From Muricauda sp. SCSIO 64092 (lineage in GTDB: Bacteria > Bacteroidota > Bacteroidia > Flavobacteriales > Flavobacteriaceae): a stretch of 64,000 nt of DNA. The notes under the pieces are model-generated. The model ran no database searches. It was not told where the DNA came from and saw only the letters and a program-made list of their open reading frames with translations. Positions 53,697 through 62,288 of the stretch are shown in pieces (within the stretch, counting starts at the first letter, position 1; every line of letters begins with the position of its first letter). The translations under genes and the position numbers were made by a program. Location: assembly GCF_023016285.1 (NCBI RefSeq), contig NZ_CP095413.1, positions 62,001 through 126,000 on the forward strand, given 5' to 3'.

Positions 53697-55023
53697 ATGC
53701 CAGGACATGTTCTGAAACAAAGTTGAACCGGACCAATCCATCTTCGGCGATTTCGGTAAGTTGCACTTGGTGCAATGTATTGACCAGTTCCGGGTTCCAT
53801 GGCGCCTTTACCTTTACATAATTTTCCGTAAATCCATGGATGTACCCTTCCTTGTTTTCCCCTTCGAACAAAACGGTCCGTGTACTTCCCAATTGGTCTT
53901 CGTAAAAGGCCCTTCTTTTTTTAACCGATAGCCCCCGTAACATCTTGCTGCGTTTAGATCTGATATGTTTGGGAACAACATTTTCCATTTCAGCGGCCAA
54001 GGTATTGTCCCGTTCCGAATAGGTGAACACATGCAAATAGGAAATATCCAGTCTGTTCAAAAAATGATAGGTTTCCAAAAAGTCCTCATCCGTTTCACCG
54101 GGAAAGCCCACAATGACATCCACCCCAATACAGGCATGGGGCATTGTTTGTTTGATGCGATTTACCCGATCCACATATAAATTCGATAAATATCGACGGC
54201 GCATCAATTTCAAAATCTTATCGCTTCCACTCTGTAATGGAATATGAAAATGTGGAACAAAACTGTTGCTCTGGGCCACAAAATCAATGGTAGCATTCTT
54301 CAACAGATTGGGTTCGATGGATGAAATGCGTAATCTATGGATTCCTTCTACCCTATCCAAGGCCTGGACCAGTTCAAAAAAAGTATGCTCGTGTTTTTTA
54401 TTGCCGAATTCCCCCTTTCCATAATCCCCAATATTTACTCCCGTGAGTACAATCTCCTTAATACCCTGGGAAGCAATTTCACTGGCATTTTGCAATACAT
54501 TTGCCAAAGAATCACTTCGAGAAATCCCACGTGCCAAGGGAATGGTGCAATAGGTGCATTTGTAGTCACACCCATCCTGCACTTTTAAAAACGCCCTTGT
54601 ACGATCTCCTATTGCATAACTGCCTACATAGAAGTCGGCCTCTTCAATTTCGCAGGAATGCACTTCCCCTTTATCGTTTTTGGATAGATCGTTCAGGTAA
54701 TCCGTTAATTTAAATTTTTCGGTTGCCCCTAAAACCAAATCAACCCCATCAACCGCGGCCAACTCCTCGGGTTTTAGCTGTGCATAACAGCCCACAGCGG
54801 CCACAAAAGCCTCTGGATTCCCCTTCTGGGCCTGTTTTACAATGGTTTTAAAACGTTTGTCCGCATTCTCCGTCACCGAACAGGTATTGATGACATAAAT
54901 GTCAGCTTTTTCGGCAAAGTCCACGCGGTCAAAACCTTCATTTTGAAAATTTCGGGCTATGGTTGAGGTTTCTGAGAAATTCAATTTGCACCCCAGCGTA
55001 TAAAAGGCCACTTTTTTGTTCAT
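53695..55023 (-). CDS. mtaB: tRNA (N6-threonylcarbamoyladenosine-37) methylthiotransferase MtaB
   Basis: 442 residues from ATG 55023 (a TTG at 55047 is upstream). The N-terminal UPF0004 domain has three cysteines (TLGCKLNFSE, INTCSVTENAD, VGCYAQ). The radical SAM core has CDYKCTYCTIPLARG (C-x3-C-x2-C), and the C-terminal TRAM domain ends near ENYVKVKAP. The G-C-K-L-N motif and overall length fit MtaB rather than MiaB or RimO. It adds a methylthio group to t6A at tRNA position 37. Confidence 0.93.
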   Translation of the reverse strand: MNKKVAFYTLGCKLNFSETSTIARNFQNEGFDRVDFAEKADIYVINTCSVTENADKRFKTIVKQAQKGNPEAFVAAVGCYAQLKPEELAAVDGVDLVLGATEKFKLTDYLNDLSKNDKGEVHSCEIEEADFYVGSYAIGDRTRAFLKVQDGCDYKCTYCTIPLARGISRSDSLANVLQNASEIASQGIKEIVLTGVNIGDYGKGEFGNKKHEHTFFELVQALDRVEGIHRLRISSIEPNLLKNATIDFVAQSNSFVPHFHIPLQSGSDKILKLMRRRYLSNLYVDRVNRIKQTMPHACIGVDVIVGFPGETDEDFLETYHFLNRLDISYLHVFTYSERDNTLAAEMENVVPKHIRSKRSKMLRGLSVKKRRAFYEDQLGSTRTVLFEGENKEGYIHGFTENYVKVKAPWNPELVNTLHQVQLTEIAEDGLVRFNFVSEHVLA

Positions 55024-55462
55024 AACCAACTGAAAATCGGCCTGCAAAGATAGTTATAAGAGGTTAGAATTTAGAATTCAGATTTTAGAAGTGATCATCC
55101 AATAGGAAAATACCGGCATGGAATTGTTCAGCTAACTTCGTAATCGGTCAATGCTCTTTACCAGTATTGAGCTCGCTTAAATGTTTTAACGGTAGCATAT
55201 CACTGCTAATAAAATATAAAGTTGGAAAAACTATGATGGGATCAAACCTGATAGCATGGAAGAAAACATTAAAGGAAACCCTCCTAAACGCTTGGTGCAT
55301 ACGAGAGGATATTAAACTTGTAAGACTACTAAAGAATTCAAATTCGACTACCTCCGAATCCAGTCGAAATTTTTAAAGTTGTAGGCTAAAGCCTGTGGTG
55401 TTTTGTAACCTTCGAAACAAATTTTATGTTTCAATGCATTTATGTATGGTAGGTTTAGCTTG
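55024..55462. other. 439-bp gap, no gene seen
   Basis: AT-rich sequence between mtaB (minus) and the DUF4198-like gene (plus). A 69-codon frame at 55167-55376 has no recognisable features and a poor start. AGGCTAAAGCCT near 55383 is a short inverted repeat. Nothing else was found. Confidence 0.5.
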
Positions 55463-55488
55463 TATATTTGGGGTCAAAATTTTGACCC
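55463..55488 (+). promoter_or_regulatory. -7 box and 18-bp perfect palindrome, operator candidate
   Basis: TATATTTG (55463-55470) is a full -7 match. GGGTCAAAATTTTGACCC (55471-55488) is identical to its own reverse complement and ends at the base before the ATG at 55489. The transcription start, about 6 nt after the -7 box, would lie inside it. The position suits a repressor site that blocks the promoter. Confidence 0.6.
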
Positions 55489-56538
55489 ATGCGTAAACCC
55501 CTATACCTACTGTCTGCCATTTTGGTATTATGCAGCCACGATCTGTATGTAAAAATGGACACCTATTTCCTGCAGCCCAATCAAGAAGCGACATTGAGCC
55601 TGTACAATGGAACTTTTGAAAAGAGCGAAAATATCATTGCCCGGGACCGCATGCTGGACGCCTCCGTTATCGCCCAAGGCGAAAGAACATTTATCGATCC
55701 AGATCAATGGAAAGATCAAGACAGTACCATTACCCAATTAACTTTTAATACGGGTAAAGCAGGAACGTATGTGGCAGGTGTTTCCACAAAAGCAAGAAAC
55801 ATTGAACTCACAGCTGAAAAATTTAACGACTACCTGGAACACGATGGTGTTTTGGACATGCTTCAACAACGTACCAATGACAGCTTATTGGATCAAGATG
55901 CGGTAGAGAGTTATGAAAAACATGTAAAGGCGATTTACCAGGTGGGTGATAATAGGACAAATGATTGGAGTTCTGCCCTGGACTATCCAATAGAATTTGT
56001 TCCCATGGAAAATCCCTATGAAAAGTACAGTGGTGAAAAGCTGGAAGTACAATTATTGCTGGATGCCAAGCCATTATCCAACCAACTGGTCTATGCGGAC
56101 TACCTGAAAAGTTCACACAGTCATACGCACCATACTTCCGGCCATGAACATGAACACGGTGGGGAAGGTCACTCCAATGACCATGAACATTCCGATGGTA
56201 ATCTTAGCCATTCCAACACGCCCGAAACTGCCGAATCACACACCCATACCAGCGGTCAACAATTACGAACCAATGACCAAGGTATGGTCACCGTAAATCT
56301 ACCTGAAGAAGGTATCTATTATCTAAGGACCATTTATATGATCAGAGTTACCGATAGTGATGAACTGACCCATAAATCCAAATGGGCGACACTTACTTTT
56401 GAAGTAAGCCACAAACATGGTCATGATACGCACACCCATGATCATGATCACGAGCATGGTTTTCCTACTTGGGTCTTTATTTTGGGTAGTCTTCTCCTTA
56501 TAGGAGTGTTGTTCCTGATCTTCAGAAAAAAGAACTAA
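55489..56538 (+). CDS. His-rich DUF4198-like exported protein
   Basis: 349 residues. An N-terminal hydrophobic segment (LYLLSAILVLCSHDLYVK) is followed by a beta-rich region like DUF4198 (HDLYVKMDTYFLQPNQEATL), a family often found with metal-uptake genes. At about residues 206-265 there is a His-rich loop (SHSHTHHTSGHEHEHGGEGH). A C-terminal helix (WVFILGSLLLIGVLFLIF) anchors it, preceded by a second His cluster. Metal capture outside the inner membrane is inferred. HupE follows after 2 bp. Confidence 0.75.
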   Translation: MRKPLYLLSAILVLCSHDLYVKMDTYFLQPNQEATLSLYNGTFEKSENIIARDRMLDASVIAQGERTFIDPDQWKDQDSTITQLTFNTGKAGTYVAGVSTKARNIELTAEKFNDYLEHDGVLDMLQQRTNDSLLDQDAVESYEKHVKAIYQVGDNRTNDWSSALDYPIEFVPMENPYEKYSGEKLEVQLLLDAKPLSNQLVYADYLKSSHSHTHHTSGHEHEHGGEGHSNDHEHSDGNLSHSNTPETAESHTHTSGQQLRTNDQGMVTVNLPEEGIYYLRTIYMIRVTDSDELTHKSKWATLTFEVSHKHGHDTHTHDHDHEHGFPTWVFILGSLLLIGVLFLIFRKKN

Positions 56539-56540
56539 CG

Positions 56541-57218
56541 ATGCATTCCAATTTAAGACGGGCACTGCTGCTGATTTTGCTGTTCGTTCCGCTTTTGGGA
56601 TTTGCCCACGATGTCACCAGTGCCGATCAGGAGCTTTTGCGTAACGGTGGTTTGTGGGCCTATATTCGAGTAGGTGCGACCCACATGCTCACTGGTTATG
56701 ATCACCTGCTTTTCCTGACCGGTGTTATATTTTACTTGAACAGCTTCAAGGACATCTTGAAGTTCATTACAGTTTTTACAATAGGGCATTGTATTACCCT
56801 AATAGGTGCCACATATACTGGAATCACGGCAAATGAGCATTTGGTGGATGCGGTTATCGCCCTAAGTGTTTTGTACAAGGGATTTGAGAATTTGGGCGGT
56901 TTTGAAAAAATAAAGGTCAAATCGCCCAATTTACTACTCATGGTCGGTCTTTTTGGGTTGATTCATGGCTTTGGGCTTTCCACAAGATTACAGTCCTTTG
57001 ACATGGGAAAGGAGCAATTTCTGGCAAAAATCCTGTGCTTTAATCTAGGTGTGGAGGTAGGACAGGTCCTGGCATTAATTCCAATCGTCTTTATACTCAC
57101 ACTTGCACGGAAGCACAAACAATTTCCTGCTTTTTACAAAGCAGTTAACGGGTACCTCATAATTGCGGGGATAGGCCTTTTTGTATATCAATTGTATGGC
57201 TACTTCACGGGGCACTGA
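56541..57218 (+). CDS. HupE/UreJ family membrane protein
   Basis: 225 residues with a signal-like first helix (ALLLILLFVPLLGFAHD) and about six further membrane helices. HMLTGYDHLLFLTGVIFYL and TIGHCITLIGATYTG carry the conserved His and Asp residues of the HupE/UreJ family. GLIHGFGLSTRLQSFDMG is also typical. Members are proposed nickel or cobalt permeases. The metal here is unknown, and zinc is possible given the His-rich partner. It is translated from the same operon as the DUF4198-like gene. Confidence 0.88.
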   Translation: MHSNLRRALLLILLFVPLLGFAHDVTSADQELLRNGGLWAYIRVGATHMLTGYDHLLFLTGVIFYLNSFKDILKFITVFTIGHCITLIGATYTGITANEHLVDAVIALSVLYKGFENLGGFEKIKVKSPNLLLMVGLFGLIHGFGLSTRLQSFDMGKEQFLAKILCFNLGVEVGQVLALIPIVFILTLARKHKQFPAFYKAVNGYLIIAGIGLFVYQLYGYFTGH

Positions 57219-57338
57219 TACTATGGGGAATAGGTTATATTGATAACAAAATAATCCAACCCTCTCCCGAACGACATGTAAAAATTAAAATGGCAAGGCT
57301 AGGATGCCATTATACGTGCATCTGCCAATAGTTAAAGA

Positions 57339-58511
57339 TTAATCCTTCCGCCACCTTTTGGTCAACTCAAAAACATGTTCCAAAATGTTTTGTTCCGTGG
57401 TGTCAAACCCGACCCCCTTCCTATCCATCATGGCTTTAGCGGTTTCAAAGGCTTTAGGGGTTCTATAGGTGGTAAAGCCGGAGGCGCCTCCCCAGGAATA
57501 GCTGGGAATAAAGTTCCGGGGAAAGCCACTACCGAATATATTGGCACTTACCCCAACAACGGTACCCGTATTGAACATGGTATTGATACCCGCCTTGCTG
57601 TGGTCTCCCATCATCAATCCGCAAAACTGTAAGCCAGTATGGGCAAAACCTTCCGTCCGGTAATCCCAAAGCCGCACTTTTGCATAATTGTTTTTCATGT
57701 TTGAGGTATTGGTATCGGCACCAAGGTTGCACCATTCACCAAGGACGGAATTTCCCAAAAAGCCTTCATGTCCCTTATTGGAATACGCGAACAATACGGC
57801 ATTGTTAACCTCTCCCCCTACCTTACTATACGGGCCAAAGGTGCTTGCCCCATAGATTTTGGCACCCATTTTTAGGACGGAATTATCACATAATGCCAAA
57901 CCACCACGGATAATACAACCTTCCATGATCAAAGCATTCCTTCCAATATAAATGGGACCGGTTGTGGTATTGAGAATACTGGCTTCCACTTGTGCCCCTT
58001 CTTCCAGAAAGATAGCATCACCAATGATCGTATTGGTCTCCGATATGGGTTGACTTTTTCTTCCCTGGGTCAATAATTCAAAATCGGCCCGAAGGGCTTC
58101 GTCATTTTTGGAAAATATATCCCATGTGTTTTTTATGGTCATACATTCGTCCTCATAAGCAATGGAATCATAGGCTCCAACGGTAAAATGTTCTCCCACA
58201 TCATTGGTTCGGTAAGCAATGATATCATCACCAAATACCAATGCCTGCTTGTTTTTAAGGGTCCCAATCTTTGCCTTTAAAGTGGAATTTGGCAAATACG
58301 CCGCATTAATGACCACATTATCGGCTGCTGTGACCAAGGGAAACCTTTGGACCAGATAGTCTTCCGTCCAATAGCTGATCTCAACTCCAAGGTGTTTTTC
58401 CCATTTTTCCGCAATGGTCAAAATTCCCACGCGTATTTCAGCTACAGGCCGGGTAAAGGTAAAGGGCAGCAGGGAGTTTCTTGTGTCTCCGTCGGCAAGG
58501 ATATAGTTCAT
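57339..58511 (-). CDS. GlmU-like putative sugar nucleotidyltransferase/acetyltransferase
   Basis: 390 residues. The N-terminal about 150 residues resemble a degenerate nucleotidyltransferase (MNYILADGDTRNSLLPFTFT, with FTRPVAEIRVGIL). The rest is a left-handed beta-helix acyltransferase with hexapeptide repeats (GDAIFLEEGAQVEASILNTT, IYIGRNALIMEGCIIRGG, GAKIYGASTFGPYSKVGGEV) and LGADTNTSNMKNNYAKVR. It matches the Bacteroidota alternative GlmU-type protein, thought to make UDP-GlcNAc. The usual LAAGxGTRM loop is not present in that form, so the activity needs caution. Confidence 0.8.
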   Translation of the reverse strand: MNYILADGDTRNSLLPFTFTRPVAEIRVGILTIAEKWEKHLGVEISYWTEDYLVQRFPLVTAADNVVINAAYLPNSTLKAKIGTLKNKQALVFGDDIIAYRTNDVGEHFTVGAYDSIAYEDECMTIKNTWDIFSKNDEALRADFELLTQGRKSQPISETNTIIGDAIFLEEGAQVEASILNTTTGPIYIGRNALIMEGCIIRGGLALCDNSVLKMGAKIYGASTFGPYSKVGGEVNNAVLFAYSNKGHEGFLGNSVLGEWCNLGADTNTSNMKNNYAKVRLWDYRTEGFAHTGLQFCGLMMGDHSKAGINTMFNTGTVVGVSANIFGSGFPRNFIPSYSWGGASGFTTYRTPKAFETAKAMMDRKGVGFDTTEQNILEHVFELTKRWRKD

Positions 58512-58533
58512 TGGCTATCAAATAGGGTTGGTC

Positions 58534-58572
58534 AAAAATAAAAAACGCCTCCGTGTTCGTAACGAAGGCGTT
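58534..58572 (-). terminator. Rho-independent terminator after rpmE2
   Basis: On the minus strand, AACGCCT (58572-58566) pairs with AGGCGTT (58550-58544), with an inner TTCGT/ACGAA stem, and is followed by TTTTTATTTTT. It lies 28 bp past the rpmE2 stop. Confidence 0.88.
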
Positions 58573-58599
58573 AAAAGTATATTTTCTAAATGTAGGAAA

Positions 58600-58860
58600 T
58601 TACTTTTCCTCTTTTTGGAATTTTTTGTATTTGTTCTTGAACTTATCAATCCTACCAGCGGTATCCACCAGTTTGGTTTTACCAGTATAGTAAGGATGGG
58701 AGGTTCTGGAAATTTCCAACTTTACCAATGGGTATTCCACACCATCTACAGTAATGGTCTCTTTGGCCTCTGCGGTAGACTTGGTGATAAAAACATCATC
58801 ATTGGACATGTCCTTAAAAGCTACCAATCTATAATTATCCGGGTGAATTCCTGCTTTCAT
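58600..58860 (-). CDS. rpmE2: 50S ribosomal protein L31 type B
   Basis: 86 residues starting [20 protein letters not shown], with [20 protein letters not shown] and a basic tail [13 protein letters not shown]. No cysteines are present, so this is the zinc-free (C-minus, YkgM/type B) form of L31. It has its own promoter and terminator. It is the only L31 in the window, so I cannot say whether a zinc-type paralogue exists. Confidence 0.95.
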   Translation of the reverse strand: MKAGIHPDNYRLVAFKDMSNDDVFITKSTAEAKETITVDGVEYPLVKLEISRTSHPYYTGKTKLVDTAGRIDKFKNKYKKFQKEEK

Positions 58861-58885
58861 CTCGTTACATCGATTTTTCGGACTG

Positions 58886-58916
58886 CAAATTTAGATAAAT
58901 TCCTTTTACAAACAAG
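58886..58916 (-). promoter_or_regulatory. rpmE2 promoter, consensus Bacteroidota type
   Basis: Read on the minus strand: CTTG (58916-58913), exactly 19 nt, TAAATTTG (58893-58886), the same layout as at rpmH. Confidence 0.6.
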
Positions 58917-58920
58917 TGGG

Positions 58921-58950
58921 TTTGGGCAAAAAACAAAAATTGTACTTTTA
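58921..58950 (+). promoter_or_regulatory. Promoter of the DUF4199 gene
   Basis: TTTG (58921-58924), 18 nt, TACTTTTA (58943-58950). The leader to ATG 59012 is about 55 nt. Confidence 0.45.
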
Positions 58951-59011
58951 AATTGTAGCAAAACCAGGGTAATTTCAACAAATAACAGGTAATCAACTAA
59001 AATTAAAACAA

Positions 59012-59533
59012 ATGGAAGGACAAGATTTAAAAACACAAAAGCATATTCTCACTTATGGGGGACTGGCCGGCCTGGTCGGTGTGGTTTTTGGCATAATGCT
59101 GTATACCCAAGGCTTACATTATGAACGTAGCTTTACAATTCAGGCGATACAGTACGGCATTTTGGCTGTTTTCATTGTTATTGGCATTGTCCAATACAAA
59201 AAATCCAATGAAAACTACTTAAAAATTGGACAGGCAATTAAAATTGGTGCCGGTATTGGTGTAATTGCAACAATAATCGGTATCATCTGGTTTTATCTGA
59301 TGTCCGGCGTCCTGGAACCGGATTATATGGACAAAGCAATGGAAATTGCCAAGGTAGAGGCATTTGAGGCAAATCCTAAAATGACACAGGAACAATGGGA
59401 CCAGGGTGTTGAGTTCCAGAAAAAGTTCTTTCCCATATTTATGGGTGTGGGGGTACTGTTAAGCGCTATCTTTGGATTGGTGGTGGGTTTAATTACCGGT
59501 GCAATAGTCAAAAAACCAAGGCCATCCTACTAA
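59012..59533 (+). CDS. DUF4199 domain membrane protein
   Basis: 173 residues with four hydrophobic segments: GGLAGLVGVVFGIMLYTQG, ILAVFIVIGIVQY, IGAGIGVIATIIGIIWFYLM and FMGVGVLLSAIFGLVVGLIT. A charged extracytoplasmic stretch (about residues 108-140) lies between the last two. The family is widespread in Bacteroidota and often precedes a GT2 gene, as here; its function is unknown to me. It ends 40 bp before the GT2 gene. Confidence 0.88.
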   Translation: MEGQDLKTQKHILTYGGLAGLVGVVFGIMLYTQGLHYERSFTIQAIQYGILAVFIVIGIVQYKKSNENYLKIGQAIKIGAGIGVIATIIGIIWFYLMSGVLEPDYMDKAMEIAKVEAFEANPKMTQEQWDQGVEFQKKFFPIFMGVGVLLSAIFGLVVGLITGAIVKKPRPSY

Positions 59534-59544
59534 GGAAAAAATAC

Positions 59545-59552
59545 TACTTTTG
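59545..59552 (+). promoter_or_regulatory. -7 box upstream of the GT2 gene
   Basis: TACTTTTG matches TAnnTTTG, 22 bp before ATG 59574. No TTG at the expected distance was found, so the gene may also be read through from the DUF4199 gene. Confidence 0.35.
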
Positions 59553-59573
59553 GGGAGTTTACCACGGTAGCAT

Positions 59574-60527
59574 ATGCAATTATCCCTTGTAATCCCCTTA
59601 CTTAACGAAGAAGAATCCATACAGGAATTGTACGATTGGATTGTATCCGTGATGCAATCCAATCGCTTTTTGTACGAGATTATTTTTATTGATGATGGGA
59701 GTACGGACAGGTCATGGGAAACCATCTTGACCATAGCCAAAAACGATGGCAACGTTAAAGGTATACGCTTTTCGAAAAATTTTGGTAAATCCCAGGCATT
59801 GCATGCCGGTTTTAAGGAAGCCCAAGGCGATGTCGTCATCACCATGGATGCCGATCTTCAGGACAATCCCGAGGAAATTCCAGAATTGTATCACTTAATT
59901 TCCAACCAGGGCTTCGATATTATCTCCGGATGGAAAAAGAAACGCTACGATTCCATTCTAACAAAAAACCTTCCTTCCAAACTTTTTAATTGGGCCGCCA
60001 GGCGAACCTCCGGTGTTAAGCTACATGATTTTAACTGTGGTCTAAAGGCTTTTAGGAATGAAGTGGTCAAAACCATTGAAGTTTCCGGGGAGATGCATCG
60101 CTACATCCCTGTCTTGGCCAAAAACGCAGGTTTTTCCAAGATTGGTGAAAAAGTGGTGCGGCATCAAGCCAGAAAGTACGGTTCCACCAAGTTTGGTGCA
60201 GAACGATTTATCAATGGTTTTTTGGATTTGACCACAATCTGGTTCGTATCCCGGTTTGGTAAAAGACCCATGCACCTTTTTGGCGCTTTGGGCGTTCTAA
60301 TGTTCGTGATTGGTTTTGGATTTTCCATGTACCTGGGGATAGATAAGCTTTTTTTGAATCCCATGGGACGCTTGATTACGGACAGGCCCCAGTTTTATAT
60401 TGCCCTTACCTGCATGATCATTGGAACCCAATTATTCTTGGCGGGTTTTCTAGGGGAATTGTTCATCCGCACCAAAAAACAAAGTGAACCTTATAAAATG
60501 CAGGAAACCATCAACATTATTGAATAA
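59574..60527 (+). CDS. Family 2 glycosyltransferase, DPM1/GtrB-like
   Basis: 317 residues. The GT-A domain has LVIPLLNEEESIQELYDW, FIDDGSTDRSWE and the metal-binding MDADLQDNPEEIPELY, with NCGLKAFRNEV further on. Two C-terminal helices (LFGALGVLMFVIGFGFSMYL and ALTCMIIGTQLFLAGFLGEL) anchor it. This architecture transfers sugar from a nucleotide donor to polyprenyl phosphate. It follows the DUF4199 gene and precedes a phosphohexomutase, which could supply hexose-1-phosphate for the donor. Confidence 0.92.
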   Translation: MQLSLVIPLLNEEESIQELYDWIVSVMQSNRFLYEIIFIDDGSTDRSWETILTIAKNDGNVKGIRFSKNFGKSQALHAGFKEAQGDVVITMDADLQDNPEEIPELYHLISNQGFDIISGWKKKRYDSILTKNLPSKLFNWAARRTSGVKLHDFNCGLKAFRNEVVKTIEVSGEMHRYIPVLAKNAGFSKIGEKVVRHQARKYGSTKFGAERFINGFLDLTTIWFVSRFGKRPMHLFGALGVLMFVIGFGFSMYLGIDKLFLNPMGRLITDRPQFYIALTCMIIGTQLFLAGFLGELFIRTKKQSEPYKMQETINIIE

Positions 60528-60545
60528 TCAAATTGGGTTTCTCCT

Positions 60546-60553
60546 TACATTTG
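60546..60553 (+). promoter_or_regulatory. -7 box upstream of the phosphohexomutase gene
   Basis: TACATTTG matches TAnnTTTG, 26 bp before ATG 60579. No -33 element at 19 nt. Confidence 0.35.
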
Positions 60554-60578
60554 TTTTTAAAGAGCAATAACAACACTT

Positions 60579-62288
60579 ATGGATACTTTTCTGACCACTG
60601 CCAAATCATGGCTTTCCAATTTTTTTGACCCCGAAGTACGACAAGAAGTCCAGAATTTAATGGATACCGATCACGAAGAGCTCAAAGAACGTTTCTACAA
60701 AAACCTGGAATTTGGCACCGGTGGTATGCGCGGCGTAATGGGCGTGGGAACCAATCGCATCAATAAGTACACCTTGGGGAAAAGCACCCAGGGCCTAAGC
60801 AATTATTTAAAGAAAACATATCCCAGCGAAACTATTAAAGTGGTCATTGCCTATGATTGCAGGCACAATAGTGACACGCTTTCCCAAACAGTGGCAGAAG
60901 TACTGTCCGCGAATGGAATAAGGGTATTTCGGTTTTCCGCGCTAAGGACGACTCCTGAGCTTTCCTTTGCCGTTAGGCACTTGGACTGCCATGCTGGTAT
61001 TGTGCTCACGGCTTCCCATAATCCACCGGAATACAATGGTTATAAAGTCTATTGGGGCGATGGAGGACAAATTGTACCACCACAGGACGGTGAAATAATT
61101 ACCGAAATCAATACCATCGCCTATGAGGATATCAAATTTGAAGCGGACCATAACCTAATTGAATCCATAGATACCAAAGTCGATAACGCTTTTTTTGATG
61201 CGTCTGTCCAGGCAGGAAATTTTAATGCAGCGGGGAAGGACAATTTTAAAATTGTGTTTACCTCAATCCATGGGACCTCCATTACGGCCATACCCCAAGT
61301 CCTAAAAATGGCAGGCTATCCCCATGTCACCGTTATTGAGGAGCAGGCCATTCCGGACGGTAATTTCCCAACGGTAAAATCCCCAAACCCCGAAGAGCCG
61401 GAAGCCTTGGCCATAGCTTTGAAAAAAGCCGAGGCCATTGGAGCGGATATGGTTGTGGGCACAGACCCGGACAGCGATCGTTTGGGCATTGCGGTCCGTA
61501 ATTTGAAGGGGGAAATGGAGCTGTTGAATGGAAACCAAACCATGGTGCTCATGACCAAGTTCCTTTTGGATAAATACAAAGAAAAAGGATTTAAGGGCAA
61601 TGAATTTATAGCGACTACCATTGTTTCCACTCCTATGATGGAGCAAATGGCTAAATCCTATGGCGTAGAATTCAAAACAGCCTTGACCGGTTTCAAATGG
61701 ATCGGTAAAATGATCAAGGATTTCCCGGATTCAAAATTTGTAGGTGGTGGCGAAGAGAGTTTTGGCTATATGGCGGGCGACTTTGTTCGCGATAAAGACG
61801 CCGTTACCGCTACACTTCTGGCTTGCGAGGTTGGCGCGGAAGCAAAAGCAAATGGCAGTTCCTTTTATGAAGAGTTGATCAATGCTTATGTGGAATTTGG
61901 TTTTTATAAGGAAAAACTGATCTCATTGACCAAAAAGGGAATCAGTGGTGCGGAGGAAATCAAGCAAATGTTGAAGGAATTTAAAGAAAATCCCGTGGAA
62001 ACGGTTCAAGGTTCAAAGGTGGTTTGGATTGAGGATTACAATACATCAATCGCAAAAAATGTGGTGACCGGTGAGGAAAAATCCATTGATTTGCCAAAAT
62101 CCAACGTACTGATCTACGAAGCCGAAGATGGTACTCGAATAGCGGCAAGACCTTCTGGTACAGAGCCTAAGGTGAAGTTCTACATGAGTACCAACGCTGT
62201 ATTGCCCAGTGCTTCGGAATTTAAATCCGTAAATTCGCAATTGGATGCCAAATTGGATGGCATTGTAGCCGAATTGAATTTAGGTTGA
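60579..62288 (+). CDS. Phosphoglucomutase/phosphomannomutase (alpha-D-phosphohexomutase)
   Basis: 569 residues, the long PGM/PMM form. The active-site phosphoserine is in VLTASHNPPEYNG (about residue 145), the metal loop is GTDPDSDRLGIAV (about 305), the sugar loop is GGGEESFGYMAG (about 390) and the phosphate loop is AARPSGTEPKVKFY (about 530). All four are intact. It interconverts hexose 1- and 6-phosphates for glycogen, nucleotide-sugar and polysaccharide synthesis. Its stop overlaps the next start (TGATG). Confidence 0.95.
   Translation: MDTFLTTAKSWLSNFFDPEVRQEVQNLMDTDHEELKERFYKNLEFGTGGMRGVMGVGTNRINKYTLGKSTQGLSNYLKKTYPSETIKVVIAYDCRHNSDTLSQTVAEVLSANGIRVFRFSALRTTPELSFAVRHLDCHAGIVLTASHNPPEYNGYKVYWGDGGQIVPPQDGEIITEINTIAYEDIKFEADHNLIESIDTKVDNAFFDASVQAGNFNAAGKDNFKIVFTSIHGTSITAIPQVLKMAGYPHVTVIEEQAIPDGNFPTVKSPNPEEPEALAIALKKAEAIGADMVVGTDPDSDRLGIAVRNLKGEMELLNGNQTMVLMTKFLLDKYKEKGFKGNEFIATTIVSTPMMEQMAKSYGVEFKTALTGFKWIGKMIKDFPDSKFVGGGEESFGYMAGDFVRDKDAVTATLLACEVGAEAKANGSSFYEELINAYVEFGFYKEKLISLTKKGISGAEEIKQMLKEFKENPVETVQGSKVVWIEDYNTSIAKNVVTGEEKSIDLPKSNVLIYEAEDGTRIAARPSGTEPKVKFYMSTNAVLPSASEFKSVNSQLDAKLDGIVAELNLG

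Noticed and set aside
55167..55376. 69-codon frame
   Set aside because: Poor start and no recognisable domain; composition looks random.
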